Shown here piece after piece: positions 1-6,446 of a stretch of 12,389 nt of DNA (position 1 is its first letter; every line of letters starts with the position of its first letter). The position numbers were made by a program, and so were the translations under genes. The DNA comes from Pelomonas sp963992225. GTDB lineage: Bacteria; Pseudomonadota; Gammaproteobacteria; Burkholderiales; Burkholderiaceae_C. The notes under the pieces were generated by a model that searched no databases, was not told the DNA's origin, and saw only the letters and a list, made by a program, of their open reading frames with translations. The stretch lies in contig CAXDTK010000161.1 in assembly GCA_963992225.1 (NCBI GenBank), positions 1 to 12,389 of the forward strand, read 5' to 3'.

Positions 1-46
1 AGATAGGAGTCCGTCTCGTGGGCTCGGAGATGTGTATAAGAGACAG
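1..46 (+). other. Nextera (Tn5) library adapter, not genomic
   Basis: The first 46 bases are a sequencing adapter left on the contig end. Bases 28-46 are the 19-bp Tn5 mosaic end AGATGTGTATAAGAGACAG, and 13-27 are GTCTCGTGGGCTCGG, the rest of the Nextera read-2 transposase adapter. Bases 1-4 (AGAT) match the end of P7, and the 8 bases between (AGGAGTCC) are in the i7 index position and match, from memory, index N705 as written in the adapter. Reading frames that begin here give the known artefactual peptide starts MGSEMCIRDR and MYKRQ. The segment should be trimmed, and it shows the window begins at a contig edge. Bases 47-106 between adapter and scoB stop hold nothing recognisable. Confidence 0.98.
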
Positions 47-106
47 GACAAAAGCCCTGGCGCTTACCGAGAGAAACACTTCAGAGGGGCAGTTCCAAGA
101 CGCACT

Positions 107-745
107 TCAAAGCAGCGGCACGCCCGTCTTGCTCTGTGCGAACTCGCGCGTCACGCCCTCGGCCAGCTCCACAACGCTGATGCCGTGCGGCGTCACGTCG
201 AACACACCCAGGTCCGTGATGATGCGGTCCACCACGCCCACGCCGGTCAGCGGCAGCGTGCAGCTGGGGATGATCTTGAAGTCCTCGGTGCCGTCCTTCT
301 TCTTCGCGACATGCTCCATCAACACGGTGACGCGCTTGACGCCGGCCACCAGGTCCATCGCGCCGCCCATGCCCTTGACCATCTTGCCGGGGATCATCCA
401 GTTGGCCAGGTCGCCCTTGGCGCTGACCTGCATCGCGCCGAGGATGCTGAGGTTGATCTTGCCGGCGCGGATCATCGCGAAGCTGTCGTGGCTGCCGAAG
501 ATGCTGGAGCCGGGCAGCGTGGTGACGGTCTGCTTGCCGGCGTTGATGAGGTCGGCGTCCACCTCGTCCTCGGTCGGGAACGGGCCGATGCCCAGCATGC
601 CGTTCTCGCTCTGCAGCCAGACTTCCTTGTCGGCCGGCACATGGTTGGCCACCAGCGTCGGGATGCCGATGCCCAGGTTCACGTAGAAGCCGTCTTCCAG
701 CTCGCGCGCCGCGCGGGCGGCCATCTGATCTTGGGTCCAGGGCAT
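107..745 (-). CDS. scoB: 3-oxoacid CoA-transferase subunit B
   Basis: Beta subunit of a family I CoA-transferase (succinyl-CoA:3-oxoacid CoA-transferase type), which moves CoA from succinyl-CoA to acetoacetate or a related 3-oxoacid in the cytoplasm; it feeds ketone body, PHB-derived or ketoacid carbon into acetyl-CoA. The 212-residue length fits the family. GIGIPT is at 25-30, and LQSENGMLG at 44-52 contains the catalytic glutamate E47 that forms the glutamyl-CoA thioester. The ATG start is supported by AAGGGAG at 752-758, 6 nt upstream and inside the 3' end of scoA. One base separates it from scoA, so the subunits are co-transcribed and probably translationally coupled. The protein is complete, ending GVPLL. 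PcaJ (succinyl-CoA:3-oxoadipate) and AtoA are close relatives, so the exact acyl substrate is not settled; no beta-ketoadipate pathway genes are adjacent. Confidence 0.93.
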   Translation of the reverse strand: MPWTQDQMAARAARELEDGFYVNLGIGIPTLVANHVPADKEVWLQSENGMLGIGPFPTEDEVDADLINAGKQTVTTLPGSSIFGSHDSFAMIRAGKINLSILGAMQVSAKGDLANWMIPGKMVKGMGGAMDLVAGVKRVTVLMEHVAKKKDGTEDFKIIPSCTLPLTGVGVVDRIITDLGVFDVTPHGISVVELAEGVTREFAQSKTGVPLL

Positions 746-746
746 G

Positions 747-1454
747 TCAGGCTCCCTTCTTTTCGGAGAGAGTGCGCTTCTCGATGCGCTTCTCGGGGTT
801 CGCGTTGAGCACGATGCGGTGCACGTAGATGCCCGGCAGATGCACGGCGTCCGGGTCGATCTCGCCGGTCTCGACCAGCTGCTCCACCTCCACCACCGTG
901 AGCTTGCCGGCCATCGCGGCTGCCGGGTTGAAGTTGCGCGCGGTGCGGCGGAACACCAGGTTGCCGCTCTTGTCGGCCTTCCAGGCCTTGACCAGCGCCA
1001 CGTCCGGCACCAGCGCCTTTTCGAGGATGTAGGTGTGGCCGTCGAACTCGCGGCTCTCCTTGCCCTCGGCGATCAGCGTGCCCACGCCGGTGCGCACGAA
1101 GAAGGCCGGGATGCCGGCGCCACCGGCGCGCAGCTTCTCGGCCAGCGTGCCCTGCGGCGTGAACTCCAGCTCCAGCTCGCCGGCCAGGTACTGGCGCTCG
1201 AACTCCTTGTTCTCGCCGACATAGCTGGAGATCATCTTGCGGATCTGGCGCGTCTGCAGCAGCTGGCCGAGGCCGAAGCCATCCACGCCGGCGTTGTTCG
1301 AGATGACCGTCAGGTCCTTGACGCCGCTGTCGCGCAGCGCGGCGATCAGCGCCTCGGGGATGCCGCACAGGCCGAAGCCGCCGACGGCCAGCAGCTGCCC
1401 GTCCTTCACGACCCCTTGCAGCGCGGCTGCAGCGCTCGGGTACACCTTGTTCAT
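747..1454 (-). CDS. scoA: 3-oxoacid CoA-transferase subunit A
   Basis: Alpha subunit of the same CoA-transferase, 235 residues, usual for the family. The subunit A signature is seen at 18-33 (DGQLLAVGGFGLCGIP), with the glycine-rich GGFGLCG forming part of the CoA-binding region. The ATG start has a good ribosome binding site, AGGAGA at 1463-1468, 8 nt upstream. scoA is the first gene of a two-gene minus-strand operon with scoB. It is divergent from a PAS-LuxR regulator across an 83-bp gap that holds an 18-bp dyad (1520-1537), so that regulator is the obvious candidate to control it. Substrate choice between acetoacetate and 3-oxoadipate cannot be decided from sequence alone; the general CoA-transferase call is secure. 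Confidence 0.93.
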   Translation of the reverse strand: MNKVYPSAAAALQGVVKDGQLLAVGGFGLCGIPEALIAALRDSGVKDLTVISNNAGVDGFGLGQLLQTRQIRKMISSYVGENKEFERQYLAGELELEFTPQGTLAEKLRAGGAGIPAFFVRTGVGTLIAEGKESREFDGHTYILEKALVPDVALVKAWKADKSGNLVFRRTARNFNPAAAMAGKLTVVEVEQLVETGEIDPDAVHLPGIYVHRIVLNANPEKRIEKRTLSEKKGA

Positions 1455-1494
1455 GCCTGAAGTCTCCTGGCGTTTTGGGAACGGCTGCGAGGGT

Positions 1495-1500
1495 ACTATC
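1495..1500 (-). promoter_or_regulatory. possible -10 of scoAB promoter
   Basis: On the minus strand this reads GATAGT, 4 of 6 with the sigma-70 -10 consensus, with no good -35 at the normal distance. It would start transcription near 1488, 34 nt before the scoA ATG. A weak -35 is what an activator-dependent promoter would show. Almost the same bases read TACTAT (1494-1499) on the plus strand and could serve the divergent regulator instead. Confidence 0.3.
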
Positions 1501-1519
1501 GCGCGCCCTCCGAAGTCGA

Positions 1520-1537
1520 TTACGCGAATTCGCCTAA
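1520..1537. promoter_or_regulatory. 18-bp dyad, candidate LuxR-type operator
   Basis: The sequence TTACGCGAATTCGCCTAA is an inverted repeat with a single mismatched pair (C/C at 1523/1534); its core GCGAATTCGC is a perfect palindrome. It lies between scoA and the PAS-LuxR gene and ends directly at the latter's GTG. Its centre (1528.5) is about 40 bp upstream of the scoA start site proposed near 1488, close to the position used by class II LuxR-type activators. Binding by the adjacent regulator is inference. Confidence 0.5.
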
Positions 1538-2092
1538 GTGGAACCCGCCAGCCTCGATTACCGCAGCGCCTTCCAGCTGGCGCCCATCGGCCTGGTGCTG
1601 TCCGCCCAGCGCCAGATCGTGGACTGCAATGAACGCGTGCTGGCCATGTTCGGTGCCACGCGCGAACAGCTGCTGGGCCAGAGCTTCGCCGTCATGTACC
1701 CCAGCGCGGCCGAGTTCGAGCGCACCGGCGCGCGCATCGTCGCCAGCCTGGACGCTCAGGGCCATTACGCCGACGACCGCGTGATGCGGCGGCTGGGCGG
1801 CGGCGAGCTGTTCTGGTGCCACGTGACCGGCCGCGCGCTGGACCCGGCCGACCCGCATGCGCGCGGCATCTGGAGCTTCGAGGACCTGTCGGCCAAGCGC
1901 CAGATCACGTCCGACCTGACGCCGCGCGAGCGCGAGATCGCCGCGCTGCTGATCGAGGGGCAGACCAGCAAGGGCATCGGCCGGCGCCTGGGCGTGAGCC
2001 CGCGCACGGTGGACATCTACCGCGGCCGGCTGATGAAGAAATACCAGGCGGGCAGCACGCCCGAGCTGATCCACAAACTGCTGTCCGCATGA
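1538..2092 (+). CDS. PAS-LuxR transcriptional regulator
   Basis: A 184-residue one-component-type regulator. Residues about 10-120 form a PAS domain (FQLAPIGLVLS...IVDCNE, then FWCHVTGRALDP), and 125-184 a LuxR/FixJ helix-turn-helix (LTPREREIAALLIEGQTSKGIGRRLGVSPRTVDIYRGRL). There is no receiver domain, so it senses through PAS, or with an unlinked partner, rather than by phosphotransfer to Asp. The GTG at 1538 is the only start that keeps the whole PAS domain: a TAA is immediately upstream, and the first internal ATG (residue 36) falls inside PAS. No Shine-Dalgarno precedes it, so the mRNA may be leaderless or initiate weakly. The stop overlaps the DUF3667 start as ATGA. Its position divergent to scoAB suggests it regulates them; the ligand is unknown. 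Confidence 0.88.
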   Translation: MEPASLDYRSAFQLAPIGLVLSAQRQIVDCNERVLAMFGATREQLLGQSFAVMYPSAAEFERTGARIVASLDAQGHYADDRVMRRLGGGELFWCHVTGRALDPADPHARGIWSFEDLSAKRQITSDLTPREREIAALLIEGQTSKGIGRRLGVSPRTVDIYRGRLMKKYQAGSTPELIHKLLSA

Positions 2093-3045
2093 GCGCTACG
2101 CACCGCCACGCCCCCGAACTGCCCTACTGCCGCAACTGCCACTACACGCTGGCCGCGCCGCGCCCCGCCTACTGCGGCCATTGCGGGCAGGAGACCGACC
2201 TGCACCCGCCCTCGGTGCGCGAGATGTTCACCGAGTACCTGGGGCACTACGTCGCCTTCGACGGCCCGCTGTGGCGCACGCTGTGGGCGCTGGTGTTCCT
2301 GCCCGGCCACCTGACGGCCGCCTACTTCCACGGCCGGCGGCGGCGCTACGTGCTGCCGCTGCGGGTCTACCTGAGCGCCAGCTTCATCTTCTTCATCGGC
2401 TGGGCGCTGCTGCCGCACGGGCCGACGCAGGTCATCGAGACCGACCCCGCCGTGGTGGGCGATGCCGGGCCCGGCAAGACGGCCACGGTGCGCGTCAAGC
2501 CAGACATGACGCCCGCCGAGGCGGCCGCCCAGGCGAAGGCGGCCGCCGCGGGCGCCAGCGCGCCGGACGGGGTCACGATCAGCACCAAGCTGGGCGACTG
2601 CGACCTCACGCATGCCCAGGACTGCGGCGCCGTCGAACGCTGGGCCACCCGCGTCATCAACAAGGCCCAGGGCATGAGCTTCGAGCAGTGGAAGGCGCGC
2701 AGCCGCGCCCTGGCGCCGTACGCGATGCTGGCGATGCAGCCGGTGTTCGCCGCGTTGCTGCTGCTCACCTTCGCCGGCAGCGGGCGACGCTATGCCGAGC
2801 ATTTCGTGTTCTCGCTGCACAGCCACAGCCTGTGGTTCCTGGCATTGCTGCTGGCCATGGCCACCCATCTGGAAGGGCTGCTGGTGTTCGCGGTGTTCGG
2901 CCACGGGCTGCTGGCGCTGCGGCGCGTCTACGGCCTGGGCCGCTGGGGCGCGCTGTGGCGCGGCCTGCTGCTGAGCGGCGGCTACTTCCTGCTGCTGGGC
3001 GCCGTGGCGCTGTCGATGGCGGCGCTGATCGCCGTCACGGCCTGA
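2089..3045 (+). CDS. DUF3667 zinc-ribbon integral membrane protein
   Basis: A 318-residue protein matching the DUF3667 pattern. A short zinc ribbon at the N terminus has four cysteines (C14, C17, C29, C32 in CRNC...CGHC), followed by a conserved block, REMFTEY...FDGPLWRTLWALVFLPG (44-73). Hydrophobic segments are near 93-109, 209-230, 241-277 (probably two) and 290-312. Between the first and second segments lies a loop of about 100 residues, rich in alanine and containing C171 and C179, which might form a disulfide if periplasmic. The function of the family is unknown. The ATG overlaps the PAS-LuxR stop (ATGA) with no separate ribosome binding site, indicating translational coupling. The stop abuts the stop of the convergent P4H-like gene with no gap and no terminator. 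The start inside the upstream gene is chosen because the zinc ribbon follows it directly. Confidence 0.85.
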   Translation: MSATHRHAPELPYCRNCHYTLAAPRPAYCGHCGQETDLHPPSVREMFTEYLGHYVAFDGPLWRTLWALVFLPGHLTAAYFHGRRRRYVLPLRVYLSASFIFFIGWALLPHGPTQVIETDPAVVGDAGPGKTATVRVKPDMTPAEAAAQAKAAAAGASAPDGVTISTKLGDCDLTHAQDCGAVERWATRVINKAQGMSFEQWKARSRALAPYAMLAMQPVFAALLLLTFAGSGRRYAEHFVFSLHSHSLWFLALLLAMATHLEGLLVFAVFGHGLLALRRVYGLGRWGALWRGLLLSGGYFLLLGAVALSMAALIAVTA

Positions 3046-3888
3046 TCAGTTGAACACGCCCTGGCGCAGCCACTTGGTCGCCACCCACTTCTCGCCCTCG
3101 ATGACCGGCGAGCCGCCATGCAGCGTCTGCGTGGCCGGGTGCGGCCGGTCGTAGCTGAAGAACACCGCGTTGCCCTTGACGGGCGCCACGTCCAGGCCGA
3201 TGTCCGGGAAGATGGTGGAGCCACCGGCCACCGGCGTGTTCAGGTAGATCACCAGCGTGCCCACGCGCTGGCCGCCGCGCTTGAGGATGCCCGGCGTGCT
3301 GACGTGGCCGGGGTCGAAGTAGTCGTAATGCGGCTGGTATTCGGCGCCGGGCCGGTAGCGCAGCACCTGCAGGCCTTCGCCATGGTCCAGCGGCCAGCGC
3401 AGCAGCGCGGCGATGCGGGCCTCGACGCGGCGGATCAGCTCGGTCTCGCAGCGCTCGAAGAACATGCCGTCACTGGTGCGCGCGGCATTCACCTCGCTGC
3501 CGTCCGATGCGGTGGCCACGGTCTCGGAGCGGGCCAGGCGCTGGCCGGCCAGCTCGATGATGCCGTCGCACTCCTCGTCGGACAGCAGGCCGGAGAACAC
3601 CACCACCCGCGGCTGGCGCAGCGCCATCACCACCTTGACCGGGCGGTCACCGGCGTCCAGCACCGGCTCGAAGCGGCTCAGGTCAGGCTCGGGCAGGCCC
3701 GGCGTGGCGCCGGGCGGCGGCGTCAGCGTGGCCGACTGGCCCAGGGTGCGGGCCAGCGCCTGGCGCGCGATGGTCTCGTCCCAGCCGCTGCCCAGCATGG
3801 CGGCCAGGATGCTCTCGGACGGGTGGCCGGCGCGGCTCTGCTCGGTGATCCACTCACACAGCTCGGGGGTGATGACTTGTTGGCTCAT
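3046..3888 (-). CDS. 2OG-Fe(II) oxygenase, prolyl 4-hydroxylase-like
   Basis: A 280-residue Fe(II)/2-oxoglutarate dioxygenase of the bacterial prolyl-4-hydroxylase (P4Hc) type. The double-stranded beta-helix core lies at about 95-277. Expected ligands are present: H187 and D189 in PHYDYF, distal H257 in TLHGGSP, and K267 in EGEKWVATKW as the 2-oxoglutarate-binding basic residue. Residues 1-50 form a separate helical region with the pattern AGHPSESILAAMLGSGWDETIARQAL, reminiscent of small UBA-like helical domains; a proline-rich linker (57-68) follows. The ATG overlaps the yaaA stop (ATGA), so the two are translationally coupled. The protein substrate is unknown; proline hydroxylation is inferred from the family. 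A longer reading frame continues upstream, but the overlap and the N-terminal domain favour this ATG. Confidence 0.9.
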   Translation of the reverse strand: MSQQVITPELCEWITEQSRAGHPSESILAAMLGSGWDETIARQALARTLGQSATLTPPPGATPGLPEPDLSRFEPVLDAGDRPVKVVMALRQPRVVVFSGLLSDEECDGIIELAGQRLARSETVATASDGSEVNAARTSDGMFFERCETELIRRVEARIAALLRWPLDHGEGLQVLRYRPGAEYQPHYDYFDPGHVSTPGILKRGGQRVGTLVIYLNTPVAGGSTIFPDIGLDVAPVKGNAVFFSYDRPHPATQTLHGGSPVIEGEKWVATKWLRQGVFN

Positions 3889-4664
3889 GACTTGCGGCGG
3901 AAGACGAGTCGGTCGGGGGTGGAGACCTCGGGCGCGAGGCGGTAGCCGTCGAGGTCGAAGCCCTGCAGGCCCTCGGGCGTCTCGATGCGGTGCTGGATGC
4001 AGTAGCGCGCCATCAACCCGCGGGCGCGCTTGGCGAAGAAGCTGATGATCTTGTAGTCGCCGTTCTTCCAGTCCTCGAACTGGCAGTCGATCACGCGCGG
4101 CTTCAGCACCTTGCGGTCTGCCGCGCGGAAGTATTCCTGCGAGGCCAGGTTGACGATGACCGGCACCTTCTCCGCGCGGGCCAGCTGGTTGAGGTGCAGG
4201 GCCAGCCGGTCGCCCCACCAGTCGTACAGGCTGGCGCCGGCGGGCGTGGCCAGCCGCGTGCCCATCTCCAGCCGGTAGGGCTGCATGCGGTCCAGCGGCC
4301 GCAGGATGCCGTACAGCCCCGACAGCATGCGCACATGCTGCTGCGCCCAGCCGATGTCGTCGGTGGACAGCGACTTCGCGTCCAGCCCGTCGTAGACATC
4401 GCCGTTGAAGGCCAGCACCGCGGGCTTGCTGTTGTGCTCGGTGAAGCGCGGCCGCCAGGCCCGGTAGCGGTCGACGTTGAGCTGCGCGAGCGGCTCGGAC
4501 AGGTCCATCAGTTCGCGCACCTCGGCCACGCTCTTGGTGCGCAGCAGGTCGATCAGCGCGGCGGTGTCGGGGAGGAACTGTGGGCGGGTCAACGCGTCGG
4601 CCAGTTCGGGCGGCGTCGGGGTGTCGTAGTCGAGCGACTTGGCGGGGGACAGCAGGAACAGCAT
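3885..4664 (-). CDS. yaaA: Peroxide stress protein YaaA (DUF328 family)
   Basis: A 259-residue cytoplasmic protein, near the 258 of E. coli YaaA. Conserved family blocks are all visible: FLLSPAKSLD (3-12), FNGDVYDGL (86-94), LSGLYGILRPLD (114-125), VNLASQEYF (171-179) and FFAKRARG (209-216). In E. coli YaaA is induced by OxyR and protects against peroxide by lowering free intracellular iron; it also binds DNA. The ATG at 4662-4664 has no Shine-Dalgarno. CAAAAT about 8 nt upstream could be a -10 giving a nearly leaderless message, but this is weak. It is first in a two-gene operon with the P4H-like oxygenase, overlapping by four bases. No clear OxyR site was seen upstream. Confidence 0.93.
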   Translation of the reverse strand: MLFLLSPAKSLDYDTPTPPELADALTRPQFLPDTAALIDLLRTKSVAEVRELMDLSEPLAQLNVDRYRAWRPRFTEHNSKPAVLAFNGDVYDGLDAKSLSTDDIGWAQQHVRMLSGLYGILRPLDRMQPYRLEMGTRLATPAGASLYDWWGDRLALHLNQLARAEKVPVIVNLASQEYFRAADRKVLKPRVIDCQFEDWKNGDYKIISFFAKRARGLMARYCIQHRIETPEGLQGFDLDGYRLAPEVSTPDRLVFRRKS

Positions 4665-4787
4665 GGGCGCGGATTTTGGCCCAGCCCGGGCATGAAGCAG
4701 GCTCGCTGCTCGTTGGCGGGTGATCTATGGGGAGGGCGCTGTAATCGGCGCGATTCGGGCGGCGCCGGGTCGCACAGGCGCGCAATG

Positions 4788-4824
4788 GCCCCGTTGCTCG
4801 GGCCAGAGGCCCGAGCAACGGGGC
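4788..4824. repeat. Perfect 17-bp inverted repeat, 3-nt loop
   Basis: Bases 4788-4804 and 4808-4824 are perfect reverse complements around the loop AGA. The stem begins GCCCCGTTGCTCGGGCC. No T-run follows on either strand, so it is not a standard intrinsic terminator. It lies 124 bp upstream of the yaaA start, between that gene and the terminator of the TolC-type gene. A second, weaker hairpin (GGGCAG 4821-4826 with CTGCCC 4832-4837) shares bases with it and would compete for pairing. It could be a dispersed repeat, an RNA leader element or a protein site; nothing decides between these. Confidence 0.8.
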
Positions 4825-4894
4825 AGCAGGCCTGCCCAGCCTCCTGCCAAACCCAATATCGGACGCGTCACCCGTCAACGCACAAAGCGCCATG

Positions 4895-4918
4895 AAAAAA
4901 GCCCCGCCGCGGCGGGGC
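4895..4918 (-). terminator. Rho-independent terminator of the TolC-type gene
   Basis: On the minus strand the self-complementary GCCCCGCCGCGGCGGGGC (4918-4901) is followed by six T (4900-4895), starting about 20 nt after the stop codon at 4940. This is a textbook intrinsic terminator. Outer arms GCGCCATG (4887-4894) and CATGGCGC (4920-4927) can extend the pairing. Confidence 0.92.
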
Positions 4919-4939
4919 CCATGGCGCGATGGGCTCGGC

Positions 4940-6286
4940 TTATTTGGCCAGCAGCGCCGTGACCGCGTTGACGTCCTCGGCGCGCAGCTGGCCCGAGGCC
5001 TGGCGCAGCCGCAGGCTGTTGACGACCACGTCGTAGCGCGCCTTGGCCAGGTCGCGCTGCGTGCTGTAGAGCTGGGTCTGGGCGTTCAGCACGTCCAGGT
5101 TCACGCGCACGCCGACCTTGTAGCCCAGCTGGGTGGCTTCCAGTGCCAGCTTGGTGGACGCCTCGGCGGCCTCGTAGGCGCTGACCTGGGCCTTCAGCGA
5201 CTGCACGCCGAAGAAGGCACGGCGCGTGGCCTCGGCGACGCTGCGGCGGGCAAAGTCGAGGTCGTTGCGGGCCCGCTCCTCCAGCACCAGGGTTTCCTTG
5301 ATGCGGTTCTGCGTCAGGCCGCCGGTGTAGAGCGGGTAGGTCAGCGTCAGGCCCACGCTGGCCGTCTTGGCGGTGCCCACGCCGGACGACGCGGCCAGCG
5401 CGCCGTTCAGGTTGTTGTGCAGGTTCTGGCCACCCACGTTGCCGTTCAGGTCCAGCGTGGGCTGGTTGCCGGCGCGGGCGATCTGCGTGTCCAGCTGCGC
5501 CACCTCCAGGCCCAGGCGGGCCTTGCGCACGGCGGGGTGCTGGGCGTCGCCGGTCGCGACCCAGGTGTCGACGTTGGTGCTGGGCAGCGCCGGCAGCGCC
5601 ACCGGCTGCGCCAGGCCCTTGGGCTCCACGCCCACGCGGCCGACGAACTGGTCCAGCGTCACGCGCTTGACGCGCAGGTCGTTGTCGGCGGCCAGTTCCT
5701 GGGCCACGGCCAAGTCGTAGCGGGCCTGCGCCTCGCGGGTGTCGGTGATGGTGGCGGTGCCCACCTCGAAGTTGCGCTTGGCCGAGGCCAGCTGCTCGGC
5801 GATGCCGGTCTTGTTGGCCTGCGAGGTGGTCAGCGCGTCCTTGGCCGCCAGCACGTCGAAGTAGGCGGTGGCCAGGCGCACGATCAGGTCCTGCTCGGCG
5901 CTCTCCAGGTCGGCCTGCGCCACCTCGTAGCCGCGGCGGGCGCGCTCGATGGTGGGCGCGTTGGCGGCGTTGTAGACCGCGTACCTGCCCTGCAGGCCGG
6001 CCGACAGCGTGCGGCTGTTGACGGTCGGGCCGCTGGGCGGGTCGGTGCGCGCCTGGGTGCCCGAGGCTGACAGGCCCAGCGACGGCCGCACCAGCGCCTC
6101 GGCCTGCGCCGCGCGGGCCGCCGCCGCGTCGGCGTTGGCCTTGGTGGCGAGGTAGGTCGCGTCATAGCTCCGCGCGGCGTCGTACAGCTCCTGCAGGCTC
6201 TGCGCCTGCGCGAAGCCGGCGATCAGGAGGCCTGCAGCGAAGGCCAGCGGTTGCAGGATCAGGCGACGGGCTGGGACGAAGGGCAT
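4940..6286 (-). CDS. tolC: TolC-family outer membrane efflux channel protein
   Basis: A 448-residue outer membrane factor of the TolC family, the trimeric channel-tunnel that serves type I secretion or RND/MFS/ABC efflux. A signal peptide is clear at 1-28, cleaved after AQA. Two OEP repeats follow. The first half (SLQELYDAARSYDATYLATKANADAAAARAAQAEALVRPSLGLSASG) and the second (DTWVATGDAQHPAVRKARLGLEVAQ...PTLDLNG) show the long coiled-coil helices and the beta strands (VGLTLTYPLYTGG) in the usual order. The ATG has AAGGA at 6292-6296, 5 nt upstream. It is the last gene of a minus-strand run tetR, PCMT-like, tolC, and is followed by a strong terminator. No pump or adaptor gene is nearby, so it may serve several systems, as E. 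coli TolC does. It is shorter than E. coli TolC (493), mostly through the lack of a C-terminal tail. Confidence 0.92.
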   Translation of the reverse strand: MPFVPARRLILQPLAFAAGLLIAGFAQAQSLQELYDAARSYDATYLATKANADAAAARAAQAEALVRPSLGLSASGTQARTDPPSGPTVNSRTLSAGLQGRYAVYNAANAPTIERARRGYEVAQADLESAEQDLIVRLATAYFDVLAAKDALTTSQANKTGIAEQLASAKRNFEVGTATITDTREAQARYDLAVAQELAADNDLRVKRVTLDQFVGRVGVEPKGLAQPVALPALPSTNVDTWVATGDAQHPAVRKARLGLEVAQLDTQIARAGNQPTLDLNGNVGGQNLHNNLNGALAASSGVGTAKTASVGLTLTYPLYTGGLTQNRIKETLVLEERARNDLDFARRSVAEATRRAFFGVQSLKAQVSAYEAAEASTKLALEATQLGYKVGVRVNLDVLNAQTQLYSTQRDLAKARYDVVVNSLRLRQASGQLRAEDVNAVTALLAK

Positions 6287-6327
6287 GGGAATCCTTGGGC
6301 TGGGCGGTGAATGAGGCAGCGGCCGGG

Positions 6328-6333
6328 GTTATA
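6328..6333 (-). promoter_or_regulatory. possible -10 of tolC promoter
   Basis: In the 160-bp gap between the PCMT-like gene and tolC the minus strand reads TATAAC, 5 of 6 with the -10 consensus. A poor -35 (TTCAGT, 6353-6358) sits at 19 bp. Transcription would begin near 6321, leaving a leader of about 35 nt. This would let tolC be expressed apart from tetR and the PCMT-like gene. Confidence 0.4.
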
Positions 6334-6446
6334 GACGCAAAGCCTGCGGGTGACTGAAGCCATGCGACGACCTGCACCTTTGGGGGCGGCAAGCGGCGTC
6401 TGGTGGCGACGGGCTGCATGCCGGCGCCCCGGCCCGCCGCGCCAGG

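Noticed and set aside
18..808. Plus-strand reading frames of 222 and 258 codons at the window start
   Set aside because: Their starts lie in adapter sequence and they run antisense to scoB, which has full family motifs.
4788..4824. Perfect hairpin as an intrinsic terminator
   Set aside because: No T-run follows it on either strand; the real terminator for the TolC-type gene is at 4895-4918.
3046..4893. One 615-codon minus-strand frame
   Set aside because: The upstream 335 codons are out-of-frame yaaA plus intergenic sequence; the real gene starts at the ATG at 3886-3888, overlapping the yaaA stop.
4892..6070. 392-codon plus-strand frame opposite tolC
   Set aside because: High-GC antisense shadow; the minus strand encodes a complete TolC-family protein with signal peptide and terminator.
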